A stretch of 64,000 nucleotides of DNA, from assembly GCA_017591395.1 (NCBI GenBank), contig WEDG01002038.1, forward strand, positions 179,485 through 243,484, in the 5' to 3' direction. Position numbers and translations under genes: made by a program. Every line of letters begins with the position of its first letter. Position 1 is the stretch's first letter. The notes below the pieces were generated by a model that saw only the letters and a list, made by a program, of their open reading frames with translations, ran no database searches and had not been told where the DNA came from. Below are positions 39,588 through 51,699 of this stretch, one piece after another. The stretch is from Schistocephalus solidus. Lineage: Eukaryota; Platyhelminthes; Cestoda; Diphyllobothriidea; Diphyllobothriidae.

Positions 39588-39965
39588 TAGATGAGTGTTC
39601 ACCTATCGCTATCGGAACTCCCTCGTCCCCCTCTGCCGTGGGGCTCACTCCTGAGCCCTGCCAGCAACCACACAGCCGCTAGTCGTAGAATAGGCAGATG
39701 AACAATGCAGACAAAGCCAAGGCAGAGCGGGACGAGTGAGTTCCGTTAGCGATTAGTGAGCATTCATCTACGAATGTTAATATTCCCGATTTAAGCCGGC
39801 AAGCCTGAAATGGCCATTCGTGTCTCCCTTGTCTTTGCCGGCAATATTCGTCTGTCTATTCTACTATACTAGCGGCTGTGCGGCTGCTGGCAGGGCTCGA
39901 GAGTAAGCCCCAAGGCAGAACGGAACTAGTGAGTTCCGGTAGCGATCGGTGCACGTTCATCAACG
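39588..39965. repeat. SINE family 1 fragments, opposite orientations
   Basis: 39588-39680 minus tail. 39715-39960 plus body and tail ('GAAATGGCCATTCGTGTCTC', 'GGCAGGGCTCGAGAGTAAGC'). Confidence 0.55.
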
Positions 39966-41095
39966 AATTACTCCTGCGTTTCGTTGCTCTACTTTTTGAT
40001 GTTCGCCCCAGAATACAATGCATCCAACACTCACCACCTCCGGTTGGCTCTACTCAGAGAAGCTTGTTTCCGTATTAACAGACACACGTGGTATTTAGTG
40101 GTTTTTAACCGTGAAAATTTTCTGAACGTGAGGTAACTTTGATTCACACTCAACTTTTTGACATATTCAATGGCGTTGTGCCGTAGAAACATAGGCTCAC
40201 GAGAAATCGTCTAATTCCAACAAACTTTAGGTAAGTATCATAAACTGCGCAACATTTACTTTGCCTCAAAATGATTGTATAGGTGTCCCTCATCACGTTT
40301 CTTGGATTACAGCTCCGATTGTATGTACTCTGTTCGGGCTTAACGTTTCGGCTCTCAACAAGCCTTGAAGGTCGGGTCATTATGGTGGCTGCCAAACACC
40401 GTATTGTAATTATAGCCTGACACTAGTTGTCTTCCCAGTACTCGTCCTCCCTCCATCCCCCCTCGCCCACCCCTTCGCCCCCTCCCAACGTCTCCATGAT
40501 TTTACTGCTGTTTCCTCGGTCAGTGATTTCACTAGTACGAAAGTATATGTGTTTCCAGTTGTGATGACGTGTTTCCCCCTCCCAAAAAAGCAAGGTCCTA
40601 ATTCTTTCTGTTTCCTAAGAACGTTCATTCATCTGTCTCCGAGACAGGAATGGCGTGGTGACAATTAAATCGAACCGGATAAACAAAGTGATATGTTTTC
40701 TTTCGTGCAGAAGGTTCGCACGTCCAATGTTCTGGTACAAGATTATCGCTTCAGGTCGCTGATCCACGCCTACACCTAGAGCTCGCAGAAGATGGACAAG
40801 GGTCATGGACAGGTCGGCCGTAACTGGCTCCGCTCGCCATTAGGCTGTCCTGGGTGGCCTGTTTTTTTGCCGAAAAAGCAGTACAAATACCGCTTTACCT
40901 TGAACTGGCACCCATAAGTTTCATGCACTTTGGATCCGAAGACCCAGGTTGTATTTAAGGTGGACGATTGATTCATGGCATTCCTTTGTGACCGTGAGAG
41001 CAGTTACCTGAATGTTTATTCAGCTATAAAAAGTGTTTGCAACTTTAAAAATGTCCTTTTAGGCTAAACTTGGCTCTAGGTATCCATGCTATCCC
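39966..41095. other. No recognisable gene
   Basis: Pyrimidine-rich stretch at 40440-40500. No supportable exon. Confidence 0.4.
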
Positions 41096-41099
41096 TGTT

Positions 41100-41460
41100 C
41101 AAATCTTGAGACGGGGTGACGGTTAATCGCAAGTGGCTGCCCACACCTACGAAACGTGTCACGAGTTTAACTTCGCAGCCACGAAGATCATCGCCCACGC
41201 CCAAGACAAGCAGAGAATTGATTGAGGCCTGGGCCTCCGATGAGAACTCGGTCAATCGATTTATCGATCTGGCGCTGGCATACAGGGCCCTGCGTAGTCA
41301 CCTCTGGACTGGCGCCACTGCTGTCTGATTGGCCGCGGCCCCCCTATAAATGATACTCTTTTATGTTGCTGTTTTATCTCTGACGATGGACTCCAGTAAG
41401 AGTGCGAAAGCTCAGATGAATAAAGCAATGATTCCGGTGAACGAACAACCTTATACACAC
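41100..41460 (+). repeat. Interspersed repeat ending in AATAAA module
   Basis: GC-rich 5' part (41100-41330), TATAAATGATA near 41344, then 'GACGATGGACTCCAGTAAGA' and 'CAGATGAATAAAGC', the module shared with 13548, 19350 and 33386. Layout resembles an LTR or a transcribed short element. Confidence 0.45.
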
Positions 41461-41529
41461 ACACCTGGAATGCGGACTTTCACCTCCATTCTTGATGTCA
41501 TTTCCAGAAGGATTTGCAGTTGTCTTCTG

Positions 41530-42715
41530 CAATAATAGTAATAATAATCTTAATTTTACTGTAAGCGCTCAGAAGTGACGACCACAGACTTACAGTTCAA
41601 AGTACGCTGGTTTTCCTGTCAGGTGGCAGAGCGATTGTGGTATTAGTGCAGTTCGAGAGATTTGCTGCATGTAAAAGCCTTTAAATGCCAGTTTGCGTGA
41701 GTCATCATCTTTGAGAAGGCCAACACTCCAACTGGTCGCACTGGTGGGGATTATTGCAGTGGGTTTGGCGATTCGATACAACTAGCTGGCTTTTATCCTA
41801 ACTCTGTGCGCTAGCGGGTAGCAGGAGGCTGTTCAGAAATGCATGAGAAATATAATCGTTTCGGGATGGCGCATATTTTGCGAGAGGCCGATTGTTCGTA
41901 CGTAAGTTACCATTGAAGACTTTGAAGGCGTCATTAATAAATATTTATGTCGCTATCGAGGAAACTAATTTTTCTCCTGCGTGAGAAAAAAAGACAGTAA
42001 AATATTATGTAAAAGTAATGTAAGTGCTGCTGTTGTTTCAATTTGCTTGGTTAGGGTGATAAGCAACGCCTTTGAAAACCCCATTGTTTACATCCCGGTT
42101 GTCATATACGTCTGTGTACGTACTTCAAACTTATGTCATATTTCGATTGGTAGTAGCCTTTAAGTATGTTTTCCTGTAGCTTATGGCAGGTCAAGTCGTC
42201 GCGAAGGACGATAAGATAATAAAAGTTACTAGAAGACTGATGGGATTCCGTTCCAGACTGTTCGTTAAAAACTAACATAGTAAGGATGCTTAGGGTGCAT
42301 AGGAATTTTTTAGTTTCTCAGGCTCTTAACTACACTGTTATCTAAATATTAATTTTTTCATTGGTATTAGAGACACTCAAGCATTAATTGTCGGCACAAA
42401 AAGCAGGGTTTCAGGTCACCTATTCTCAGCAATCCACATATCTGTACACCTAACTGGTATTTTGTCCAACACATCATCCAGCATGGACCTCTGAGGTTTC
42501 AATCAACGTATTCCCAACAAGTCAAGCTCATAACCTGATTATATACTTTTATAGAAAACTGAATTGTCTCTTTAGTTAATCAGTTCAATGGTTTCTTTGA
42601 ACAAGCAAAAAGTATTATAGGCGTCACCCAATCTGTCCTTTTGGTTAACTTGCAGTGCTTTCAACTTGCAGCAATTATTTTTTGCACGAGGAGCAGACAG
42701 GTTAGTTTTTTTACG
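41530..42715. other. No recognisable gene
   Basis: AT-rich; short (AAT) run at 41533-41545; nothing supportable. Confidence 0.4.
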
Positions 42716-42719
42716 CCAC

Positions 42720-42960
42720 ATTGCATGCCACTTATTTTTTCATTAAAAAATATACTGCCTTCGCGCAATTGGCTAATATAATTCGTTTGCCCGCACTTGT
42801 GAAAAACTCGGCGGCCTCAGTGTGATTCGAAACCATGTCATTGAGGGGAAGTCTTTAGTACAGCCAACGCTCTAGCCAACTGAGTTACGAAGCCCTCCCA
42901 GAGGCCGTGAGTTTAATCACACTTTAATTATTAAAAAGGATCTACTGTTATGAAGTTTGC
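42720..42960 (-). repeat. tRNA-derived SINE family 2
   Basis: The minus strand has 'GGCTTCGTAACTCAGTTGGC' and a B-box-like 'GGTTTCGAATCACACTGAGG'. Body homologous to 45.1-45.7 and 59.6-60.1 kb. Confidence 0.65.
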
Positions 42961-43334
42961 AATCAGTGGTAAAACTGCATTGCAATGCCACCATCCTTAA
43001 AATAAAGTACGAGACTGTCAAATATGCAGGCCAAAGTACAAGCTATAAGTATAATCCTTTTGGCTGATTATAGTTTAGAATAAATGAATGGGTGAGTAAA
43101 TTAATTTATAAAAAGAGTCCTATGGATGAAATCTTGTGAGCTTTGTTCTCAATATGGATCTACGAGGCGGCCAATACGATGGTATGATTTTTTGTTCCGT
43201 CTTCTCATGAATTCATATCTTCCACCTAATGAATGGAGACAGTGCCTCGAGAAGTGCTCTTACTGCTGACCTGTTTGTCGTAGGCCGGGATCATGAGTGC
43301 TTCCTAGTATTACTCTTTTCTTAGAATGCGTCTG

Positions 43335-43505
43335 AGTCTCGATCGGCGGGCTTTCGAAATTGAGCCACCATTTTTCTGCTCTCCAGTTGCATGTAAATCC
43401 TCTTATATGTACGTCAGTTGGCCTACCTCACCAATTATATATTAACTGTTAACCCTCCTTGTTTATTTGAACTACAATAGTGAGGTCATCAGCGCACGAA
43501 GCTGG
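43335..43505 (-). repeat. Inverted partner of 13075-13275
   Basis: Shares 'TTGAGCCACCATTTTTCTGC', 'TCCTCTTATATGTACGTCAG' and 'GTGAGGTCATCAGCGCACGA' in reverse orientation. Confidence 0.6.
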
Positions 43506-43729
43506 CCCCGTTTTGAAGGAAGTTCAATTATATTTACATTTTAGGCCTCATTCAAGGAGGATTCTTCATGATGCCGATAGTTGCAGTCTTCAGTCATTCG
43601 TTTACGATCTTCCAGTGTTTTGTGATTTGTGCCCAACCTTATTCAGGGTGAATGGAGAACATTTTTTGCTGAAAGTTTTGAAATTTTACTTTCAAAATAA
43701 AGCATACTTATTTAACCTTGTACGCTAAT

Positions 43730-45115
43730 ATTTAACCTATGTACACAGGTTTAGGTCTGATTACGAGAGGTTGACTTGTGGTCTAGTCACTAACGGAAGC
43801 GAAAGGGCAGAAATTAGTTGAGAGCAAGAATTTTATGGGTCTGACGTTCCCGATTTTCATTCGAATCCATCATTCAAGGCAATAAGGGTGATCACACTGG
43901 ATGCACATCGCCACATGCCTAGCAAAACTGTGACTGCGGCATTTTAGGTGATGGTTGCCAGCAACCGGCTAGCTAAGTGCATCAATTTGACCCACCACCA
44001 CTACTATCATTGAAAAAGAACTGGATACATTTCACACCGTGGGATTGATTTCTGTGACCCAGTTATTTTCCATCAAGCGGGCTTTCCAAAATTTCTCACA
44101 CAAAATAAGAAAATTCGCAATGTATGCAACAGCTACTAATAATTTAGGCGTGGTGGCCTAGAAACTGTGCTTAGTAAATACTTCAGCATATCTGTTTTCC
44201 AAAGTCGTTTAGCTGCTGAGTAGGAATGTGAAATTTCACACGAATAAATATTCTTTCAAGGGCATAATCTCATTCTTTTGTTTCTACGATTTAGATCTTT
44301 CCACGGTCTAGCATTCCGCAGGTCCAATTTTCGTTGATGAGCAGTGGCCTGTGGAACGACAAAAAAGACAATTTCTAAAATAAAAGACGGGCGGGGTTTT
44401 AAAATAGAATGAAGAAGCTCAGCAGTGATGCAAGTACATTTCACTATACACAAAAATTTGCAATACTGAAAAACTGGGTTTCAAATGACAGGCCTTCTCA
44501 GATCGTCTACTTTCATAAATATATGCGAAAAATACAAGCCTTATAAAAGTAAAGAAATTTTTGCGTGTCTATTACGGCCGAACTCAAAATACCCAGCCTG
44601 GGCTTTTACAAACAGTGTAAGACAGAGCCTAACCCGGTTGCTTCAGCATTTCCATTTACTTTTTTGAAAGTTTTAAAACTCGAAATCATGACTGGTTAAC
44701 AAGCAGAAGGCGCACAGCACCTCGCCTACCTTACTTCCTTGCTATTTGTTTTTGGCAGAAACAGTAGAAAATCACCGAAATGGGTCTTTGGGTTCTGGCT
44801 GAGTGCTAATTTTTGCAGTGCCGATAAATATTTTAGGTTGTTTTGAAAATACCGACCGAATTTTCGACTCAATTTTAAAAAAGGTAAAGTATCAGCGATT
44901 TTTTCCGTGTTTTATAAAAAATGTAACATGCTTACTATTTTATGTGCTTCGAGCACAGTGCAATTTTTCAGCATACCGAAGATGAAAAAAAAATAAACAG
45001 TACGCTTAAGTTTCTTGCATAAGTTCAAACTCGGTCATAATGCTTCCCAATAATGCAGGAAAATTCAAAAGAGCATGGGAAGCAGGGTTCACGAGTAATC
45101 GGACAGTACGAAGGT
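43730..45115. other. No recognisable gene
   Basis: AT-rich; short ORFs only. Confidence 0.4.
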
Positions 45116-45119
45116 AGTT

Positions 45120-45420
45120 TCAGAAAGCTTGTAGTGGCCATAAGAGCTTTTAATTTGACCCAATTGTGAAATACTCGGCAACATCATTGGGATTCGAACC
45201 CACGCCATCAAGGGGAAGGCTTTAGTACAGTCAACAACGCTCTAGCCAACTGAACTACGAGGCTCCCACCGGGAACCTTCCCTTGCGGATGTGCGTTCAA
45301 ATCCCACCGAGGCAGTCATATTTTTCACAAGTGGGTCAAAGAAATTTTTCAAAGCTGCCAAAATCCTCTACTAATTAATTGTGTTTTTTGTAGTCATCTG
45401 GTGGATTCTTGATTGATTGC
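45120..45420 (-). repeat. tRNA-derived SINE family 2
   Basis: Minus-strand head 'GCCTCGTAGTTCAGTTGGCT' and 'GTGGGTTCGAATCCCAATG'. A long variable-arm-like insert separates the arms, as in class II (Ser/Leu) tRNAs. Confidence 0.7.
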
Positions 45421-45700
45421 TTAGTAAATCCTGCTTGTGCAGTCAGTTTACTGCATCATAATTAGTGGATTCCATACGTTGCGGTAGGCTGGGCGGGTAA
45501 CTTGACCCAAGTGGGATTAAACCCACGGCTACTGGGGGGTCTCGTAGCTCAGTTGACTAGAGCGTTGGCTTTACTAAAACCTCCGCCTTGCTGGCGTGGG
45601 TTCGAATCCCACCGAGGCCGGTGAGTTTTTTACAAGTGGGTCAAACGAAGTATTCAAATCTGCCATAATCTCCTGCTCATTAGAAGTTAGAGGATGGTCA
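45400..45700 (+). repeat. tRNA-derived SINE family 2, best tRNA head
   Basis: 45538-45620 folds with a 7-bp acceptor stem (GGTCTCG/CGAGGCC), D arm 'TAGCTCAGTTGACTAGAGCG' and perfect T arm GTGGGTTCGAATCCCAC. The anticodon stem is mispaired. The flanking body ('TTGACCCAAGTGGGATTAAA' before; 'ACAAGTGGGTCAAACGAAG' after) is shared with other copies, so this is a SINE, not a tRNA gene. Confidence 0.75.
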
Positions 45701-46254
45701 TGCACTACTGACTTTGGAACGCGATTGTTAAAGAAAACCCATATCACCTTGTTAGGGAAATGTCTGAGGCCCTTGACGTCCCTATTTCAATGGTGTCCGC
45801 CCCTCGAATGCAAACTGGTAAGGTAAAAAAGCTCGATAATTGAGTTTCACATGAGCTGAATGAAAATCAATGATTTCACCATTTTGAAGCGTCCTTGATG
45901 CTGGCGCTGCGAATTCGCGATGGTACTGCAGAAACCCAATGACGTGGGATAGAAGAGCATCACATTTTCTATATTCCTCCGATCTTTCTCCGACTGACTA
46001 CCATCTTTCAAGCATCCAGACAATGTTTCCAGTAAGAAAGTTCCAGAAACAAAACTGAGACAGAAGCTGGATATGAAGATTTCTTAGTCTCAAAGCAAGT
46101 GAATGTTTAGCAATTAGGCATAAGTGCTTTTTTGCTGATGGATGCATAGATGTTCAGGGATCATAATTTGACTTATTTCAGCATGCGGAGTGTTACGTTT
46201 TTCAAAAATAAATGTTTGTTTCTGAAATTGGCCAGTATTTTCAAATCTGCTAGT

Positions 46255-46690
46255 TTCTGAGCGGAGGTCGCTGGAGAGGCGCAGCCTTGCGACAAGGGCT
46301 CGGGGTAGAACTATCACAGCAGGCTAAGTTGATAGGGGAGGCCCTGGTCGCTACGGCCTTCTGACCCGGTTCCGTAGCAAATAAGAAGTGGGACGCTTGT
46401 TGGGATGATAGCTTTATTCTGTACCGAACTATCGCTGAACGGGTCGGAGGAAATTGGATGCCAGACGAGGGCACGCCCAGCCGCAGTGTCTGCGACGCCT
46501 CAAGTGTGTGAGATCGTGTGGTCGTCATGGCGTCTCCAACACGGTCAGGTGTTAGTCAGCCTTGAAGATGATTTGTCGGTGTGGCCAACCAGGATTTTCG
46601 AGGGTCAGACAGCGGCTGCTGCGCACGTGCATGTAGACGCAAGATGTTCAGCATTCAACATGCGCACGGTGTAGGGCCACTACAGAACCA
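46255..46690 (-). repeat. Candidate solo LTR, copy 1
   Basis: Minus strand: starts near TGTAGTGGCCCTACACCG, contains 'CAGAATAAAGCTATC' and ends 'CAACTTAGCCTGCTGTGA'. Aligns over its length with 61135-61500. Length (~370-430 bp), a central poly(A) signal and the absence of coding suggest an LTR, but no TSD or internal region was found. Confidence 0.45.
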
Positions 46691-47149
46691 CTAAAGATGA
46701 TTCAGTGCACTTAATTCAATGTTGCACTCTACCGCTTAAACTAATTTAGACGGAGGGTTGCGTATCAAAATTCTAACAGGGAGCTTTCAATCCTTCATGT
46801 AAAGCAAGTTTGCCACTGTGTAGGGAAAATCGGCTTTTCGTTGATAGACCAGAGGAAGTTAGCGAAAACATTAATAAAAAGAAGGTACAACCTGTCATTT
46901 AAAGTTACAAAGTTAAATGGGATGGAAAAAATTTCACGCTTTAGACTGGGCCTTACCGAAAATTCCCAAAAATACAAAACATAAATTACCACTTACGAAG
47001 CAAAGCGTTATTGCGTTATGCTGTGACGAATTACGCGTCAACTTGGGCCGAAGAGCATGACAAAGTGATGATTCAAAACATTCTTCGAATAACCCTCTTA
47101 GAGACCTCATAAAACTGGTGCCTAGGTAAGGGCTCATGAAATGCCGGTC

Positions 47150-47425
47150 GATGGATGCAGCGCAAGTCTACCATCACTTAAAACTAATTCACGTTCAAGT
47201 CACCGCCTGCTTCCCGCCTGCCGTTAAGAACTCGATGGATATCGTCGCCCGACCCGGTCTTCTTGACTCTGTTTTGACATTGGGCACAGACGGATGAGGG
47301 AAAAGAGAGTGCGGTAGCTGCAGCGCATGTCTACTGTCGCTTATACCTAGTCCACTCGCAAGTCACGGTCCTTCCACCACAATGCTGTGGAGCACACGAT
47401 GGACCTCGTCAAGATCGACCCAACA
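47150..47425 (+). repeat. Two LINE 3'-tail fragments in tandem
   Basis: 'GATGCAGCGCAAGTCTACCA' ... TCGATGGATATCGTCG, then 'GTCTTCTTGACTCTGTTTTG' ... 'GATGGACCTCGTCAAGATCG'. Confidence 0.6.
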
Positions 47426-48036
47426 GTAGCAGCATGGGGCAGGGCGTCCCGGCTCTGCATGCAGAAGTATGATGCCATCAGCGTTAAGCAGTCTGAGGAT
47501 TGGGCATGTCTGAAAGTGAACAAACCTCTCAAAACCCACGGGCAGTGGCTTAAATGCCCTTTTGAGTAGCCTGCTCTATCTCCATCCACGTGTATTCATG
47601 TTCACACGCACACAGTGAGACATATGCTGCTTTTTCCGCAGCAAGTGATGCCTGGAATTCTGCTTTCTATTCTGTGAACTGGCGATTCTAAATTCAAAAT
47701 GCGTAGTGGTGCGATCGGTTTCATTAAACATCACATTCTCGGTCCTATAGTGCCCAATGCACATGTTCGCAGGTCTTGGTGATGGGGTAATCGAGGGCGC
47801 AAAACGTTTAGTTTGTGTCGAGCATTGTCTACAATGACTGATTATGATATTCCATCCAGGCACGGAGACCGCACATCACACACATTGAATAACACGTGAC
47901 TCTCTCCTCATGAGGACGACTACTCCATCGGAAGTTAGTGTGATAATAGGGGGTAGTGTTCAGTTTACTCCTAACGCTTTTTAAGTATTTACTCAGCTGA
48001 ATTTGTTATTTTGACAATAATTTACCCTGTTTTTAG

Positions 48037-48147
48037 GCTACTTTTGATACAGCATGCCTACCCTTTGATCGTGTTGATGTCGGAAAAATCTATCCACGGG
48101 ACGCTTTGTTATCGGTCGTAAACTGTATTTCCATGCTCATTGTGCCG
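48037..48147 (+). CDS. Candidate isolated exon (37 codons)
   Basis: Acceptor CCTGTTTTTAG at 48036, donor CCG|GTAGGT at 48148; 111 bp, phase 0 to 0. Encodes 'ATFDTACLPFDRVDVGKIYP' and 'RDALLSVVNCISMLIVP'. The second half resembles an amphipathic helix as found in LLTP helical domains, but the match is too weak to assign. Phase does not fit directly onto exon F once that exon is corrected. Confidence 0.35.
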
Positions 48148-48149
48148 GT

Positions 48150-49830
48150 AGGTTACATGTGGTCGGAAAGAGCGTCCCGGAAGTAGGAGGTTACTGGGCC
48201 GTGTTCTAGAACCAGAACTTTCCATGACTTTTTATGCCTTTGCTGTGCTAGTTTGGATGCCACGCTCTCTGGTTGATGCACCGATTTGATTCTTTTCCCG
48301 GCACGAATATTATCCACCGTCCTCAAAATGGAAACATCCGAAAAATTGAACGCAATCAATAGAAAACCTCATCACAATTCACAATATTTTTTTGACGTCA
48401 TGACGACTTGAGTGCGACTCGTGGTAAAAGCAAGCCAAGGACTAAATCGGTTTGTGGAGCATCGCAGAATTCGAGAAATGGTGCTCTACCAGCGCCACCC
48501 AGCACGAGTTCATTATCCCTGCTGGCGATACTCACTTTCGCCGAAAACTGTATCTCCTTTAAGCCGCGCTAGCTGTGTGTATTGAACTATCCAGTCAGCA
48601 AAATGTGGCAGTTGAGTGTGACTGGGTTGCAGCAGGAAACCGTGCACCAGCGCTTTCGCTCCCTGCATCCACCCAAATGTTGTTGTTTGTGGATTCATCA
48701 AAACGCCAAAACATTACCACACTAAGGTGGGTCTTTAGTTCACTTGTGCGATAAGAAAGATCACGTGCAAATGGGTAGGGGACTTATAAAGAGTTTTGCG
48801 AAAAAAAAACCGGTGAACATGGCCTAGGCGGGTTCCTAATACCTGAGACAGAATACCGTATTGAACGCTCTTCTCTAGGCAAATCCTAGGATACTGAAGT
48901 AAGTGTGCGGTAAATAAGGATGTGTGCTATCAAGGAAAATACATTAGATTCCCTAAGTCATGAAATGTCAACCGAAATTCTGAAATGTGTTTTTTCGAGG
49001 CAAACAAATTACTTAAGTAGGGCTGTTTTATTGATTATCGCGCAGCGTGCTCCGAAGACATTTCAGTCACAGTACGATGTCGGCTTCTGAAAAAGCTTCT
49101 TTCTGCCCACCCGCAAAAAGTATACTTTGCGTTCTTTTGCTACCAAAAGAGTGTAAGAAATGATATTTTATGCATGCTTTTTATAAAATATATTTGAATG
49201 TATAAGGACAGTTAAAATCAGTGAGAAAATACATGCTATTTAAATAGCCATTTTTTACAGAGTAAACTTTTTGCAGGCTGGCAGTTAGGAGCTCGTTCAA
49301 AAGCCAAGTCAATCGGTATAATAACCCTACTCAACTAATTTGTTCGAATCGGAAGCACATTTCAGCATTTCGGTCGACATATAATGAGATAGGGAGTCCA
49401 CTGTAAGTCACTGAATGAGAGAGTACGTGCATTTTCAAAGGGAATAAAGGCTTAGTAGGAAATATAACTTCTTATGAGGTAGAATCTGCATTGAGTGCGT
49501 GACAGTTTTCGATGCTCAGTCACTGATGAGTCGAGGCTTCTTATTCGCCAGGAGAAAAAGCCTACTCGAGCTGTAATTAACCCCTGCTGATCCCTACCTG
49601 TCGCAGGAAAGCCAATAGTTAGGCTAACGGACAAGGCCATAATTCCGAAGAAGATGCGTTTAGTGGAATCTGGCGTTCAGTGGCCTCATGTTTTGGTTTC
49701 TCTCGAACCCATCCGCAGAGACAGTTGCATAGAAGGGTAAAAGGGGCACAAGGTTAGCATCGATCGCATCTTAATCTTCTTCTGAACTGCTTCCTGGAAC
49801 TCGTCCATTCGGTTCTATCAGCAAGGCTAT
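48150..49830. other. No recognisable gene; repeat shared with 38.2 kb
   Basis: 49235-49440 pairs with 38150-38420. Remainder has no supportable feature. Confidence 0.4.
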
Positions 49831-49834
49831 ACTA

Positions 49835-49990
49835 ACAGCACAGCTAGTAGTTAAAAGCCCAGATACACGTCATTCGCCTATCATGTGCCAGTGCCTGACG
49901 AAGATCTGAGTGGTTCGGCTCATCAGTGGGTCCCCCAGCGTTCCCCGTACGCTTTCTGTTTTTTTCTATCTTAAATAGCTCCAGAGTTGT
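49835..49990 (-). ncRNA. Hammerhead relic with canonical CUGAUGA
   Basis: Minus strand: 'GACCCACTGATGAGCCGAAC', stem II GCC...GGC, then GAAU instead of GAAA and GTGTATC at the cleavage region. Shares 'TAAAAGCCCAG' with the array units but diverges elsewhere. Could derive from a Penelope-like element terminal repeat or from an older retrozyme family. Probably inactive. Confidence 0.6.
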
Positions 49991-50189
49991 ATACTGCTGA
50001 CTGCCTGTTGGCAGTAGCTGATGGATTTCAGCTCAATTATTCATACAAAATTTTGGACAAAGCCTGAAAAGATCTGTTCTGAGGGAGTCACTCCAAGCTC
50101 GCGCATTAATTTTAAAAGACATACATCAAGACAGGATATATTCCAAGGTGCTACGGGAGAAGCAACGAATATTTGATTTGGACATGACA

Positions 50190-50750
50190 GTTTTAACGTC
50201 GGGTTCGAGTAGATGCTTCGTGGGCCCCACAGCATGGTGGCACAGGGGATACTCACTTGAGCATGAGTTAGATTCCAGTGAGAGTAGACTTGAGCTGCAT
50301 CTAACGCACACTTTCACCCTCCCCCACCTGGTTCCAGTGTCATGACCAAGTCCTAAAGACTAGAGGGCACGCCTGGCTCCGATCCCAACTGAGTGGGAGT
50401 GCCATAGAGACCACATTGAGAAGAAACCATTGCAGCCTGACTCTCCGTCCACCAGTCGGCCAATCCACACAAACATACGCACGGGGCTGACCACGCGGTT
50501 AGAATCAACCCGTTAGTGTAAACCTGCCAAGCCACAGCATGATGGCTTCAAGCGCGTCAGATGGTTTATAGGGAGGAAAATGCGTTAGATAGTTGATCTC
50601 TCTCTCTCTCTCTCTTCCCATTTCTAGATCCCAGCCAGCGCCAGAGCCAGTCAGTTGGCTGGTCTGGGGGTATGGGTGCATGCCGTGGAGCAATGCGACA
50701 ACTCGATCTCCATAGCATGACTGACCGACGCATAGGACGAGGCCCACCAC
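50190..50750 (-). repeat. LINE 3'-UTR fragment, variant A
   Basis: 'GTCGGGTTCGAGTAGATGCT', 'GGCTCCGATCCCAACTGAGT', 'CATTGCAGCCTGACTCTC' and 'GGCTTCAAGCGCGTCAGATG'. Same layout as 27546-28700. Confidence 0.65.
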
Positions 50751-51420
50751 TGCCCCACGAGGTTGGCCCTGTGGTAGTGATTAGCGCGCAAAGTAGTACA
50801 TAATAAAGCAGACTTTCGATCCGTTCACCTTACTACCTCTGCCAGTACCCCATGATTTCCACTAACAGGAAAACGGGATTGAGTGCGGTTCCAGTGGGTG
50901 GCTATACGGGACAGGCCGTTTACGCGTGCAACACGCGACCTGGTTCCTACTCCGTCTGAGCTATATTTAAGGAGAGGTTCTGGTCTCATATGAATGAAGT
51001 TGCTGTAAAGATATCATTAAAACTGAGTTGGCATTACCCCCACATCTGAGAGGGACGAAATATCCTGGCAGATTAAACATCCTGATAGATTCAAGCGAGA
51101 GTAACGGCAATGCAGGTACATGGGATTTCAGCTTGTACTTATGTTTAGTGTGGCAGATCCTTTGTTCTATGAGAGTAAACTACTGGTGGAACTGTTTGCA
51201 GGCATTCTGTCGAATTTTACTGTTTTTGCCTCGTCTCTCAACCATGCTCTCAGAGGACTGTTTGATAGTCTTAGCTTTAGGGGTTAAGACGATCATCTTT
51301 TTGCTTATGCGAAATATGTTTCGAAGTCATCTAATCGGGGAAAATTTTCTAAATTTGGATGCAAATCTAGTTTAACATGAGGTTAATACTTATCATAGAC
51401 TTTATTTTTTGTATTTATTT

Positions 51421-51693
51421 TAAAGCAGGCGTATACAGCAGGATTTATTGGTACCAAGAAATTTCGTGACAACTTATCAACTGCAACCCGTCTTTGCATA
51501 AAACAGATAACGAAGGAAAATGGACAGCAGTTTGAATTAACAGAAAATCAATACATAAGAGCAAGGGCCAGAGGACAACGTAAAGAACTTCAGGAAAGAA
51601 AATGTGGGGGAGAAGCTTAGACGAGTTGCAGTTGATAATTCGTCACGAAATTTTTTGGTACCAATAAATCCTGCTGTTTACGCCTGCTTTAAA
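51421..51693. mobile_element. MITE with ~75-bp terminal inverted repeats at TTAA
   Basis: Left arm 'TTAAAGCAGGCGTATACAGC' ... GGTACCAAGAAATTTCGTGAC...AACTGCAAC. The right arm is its reverse complement, ending 'AACAGCAGGATTTATTGG'-complement and GCCTGCTTTAA. About 270 bp in total, ~120 bp unique centre, no ORF. TTAA at both edges matches piggyBac-type target duplication, though the terminal bases do not settle the superfamily. Confidence 0.85.
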
Positions 51694-51699
51694 TTCCTA

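Noticed and set aside
45538..45620. Functional tRNA gene
   Set aside because: The acceptor and T arms are good, but the anticodon stem is mispaired and the flanking body is repeated in five other places, so it is a SINE head.
51028..51375. 115-codon ORF with hydrophobic stretches, considered as a channel S1-S4 region of the TPC gene
   Set aside because: No consistent donor/acceptor pair and the resemblance is only compositional.
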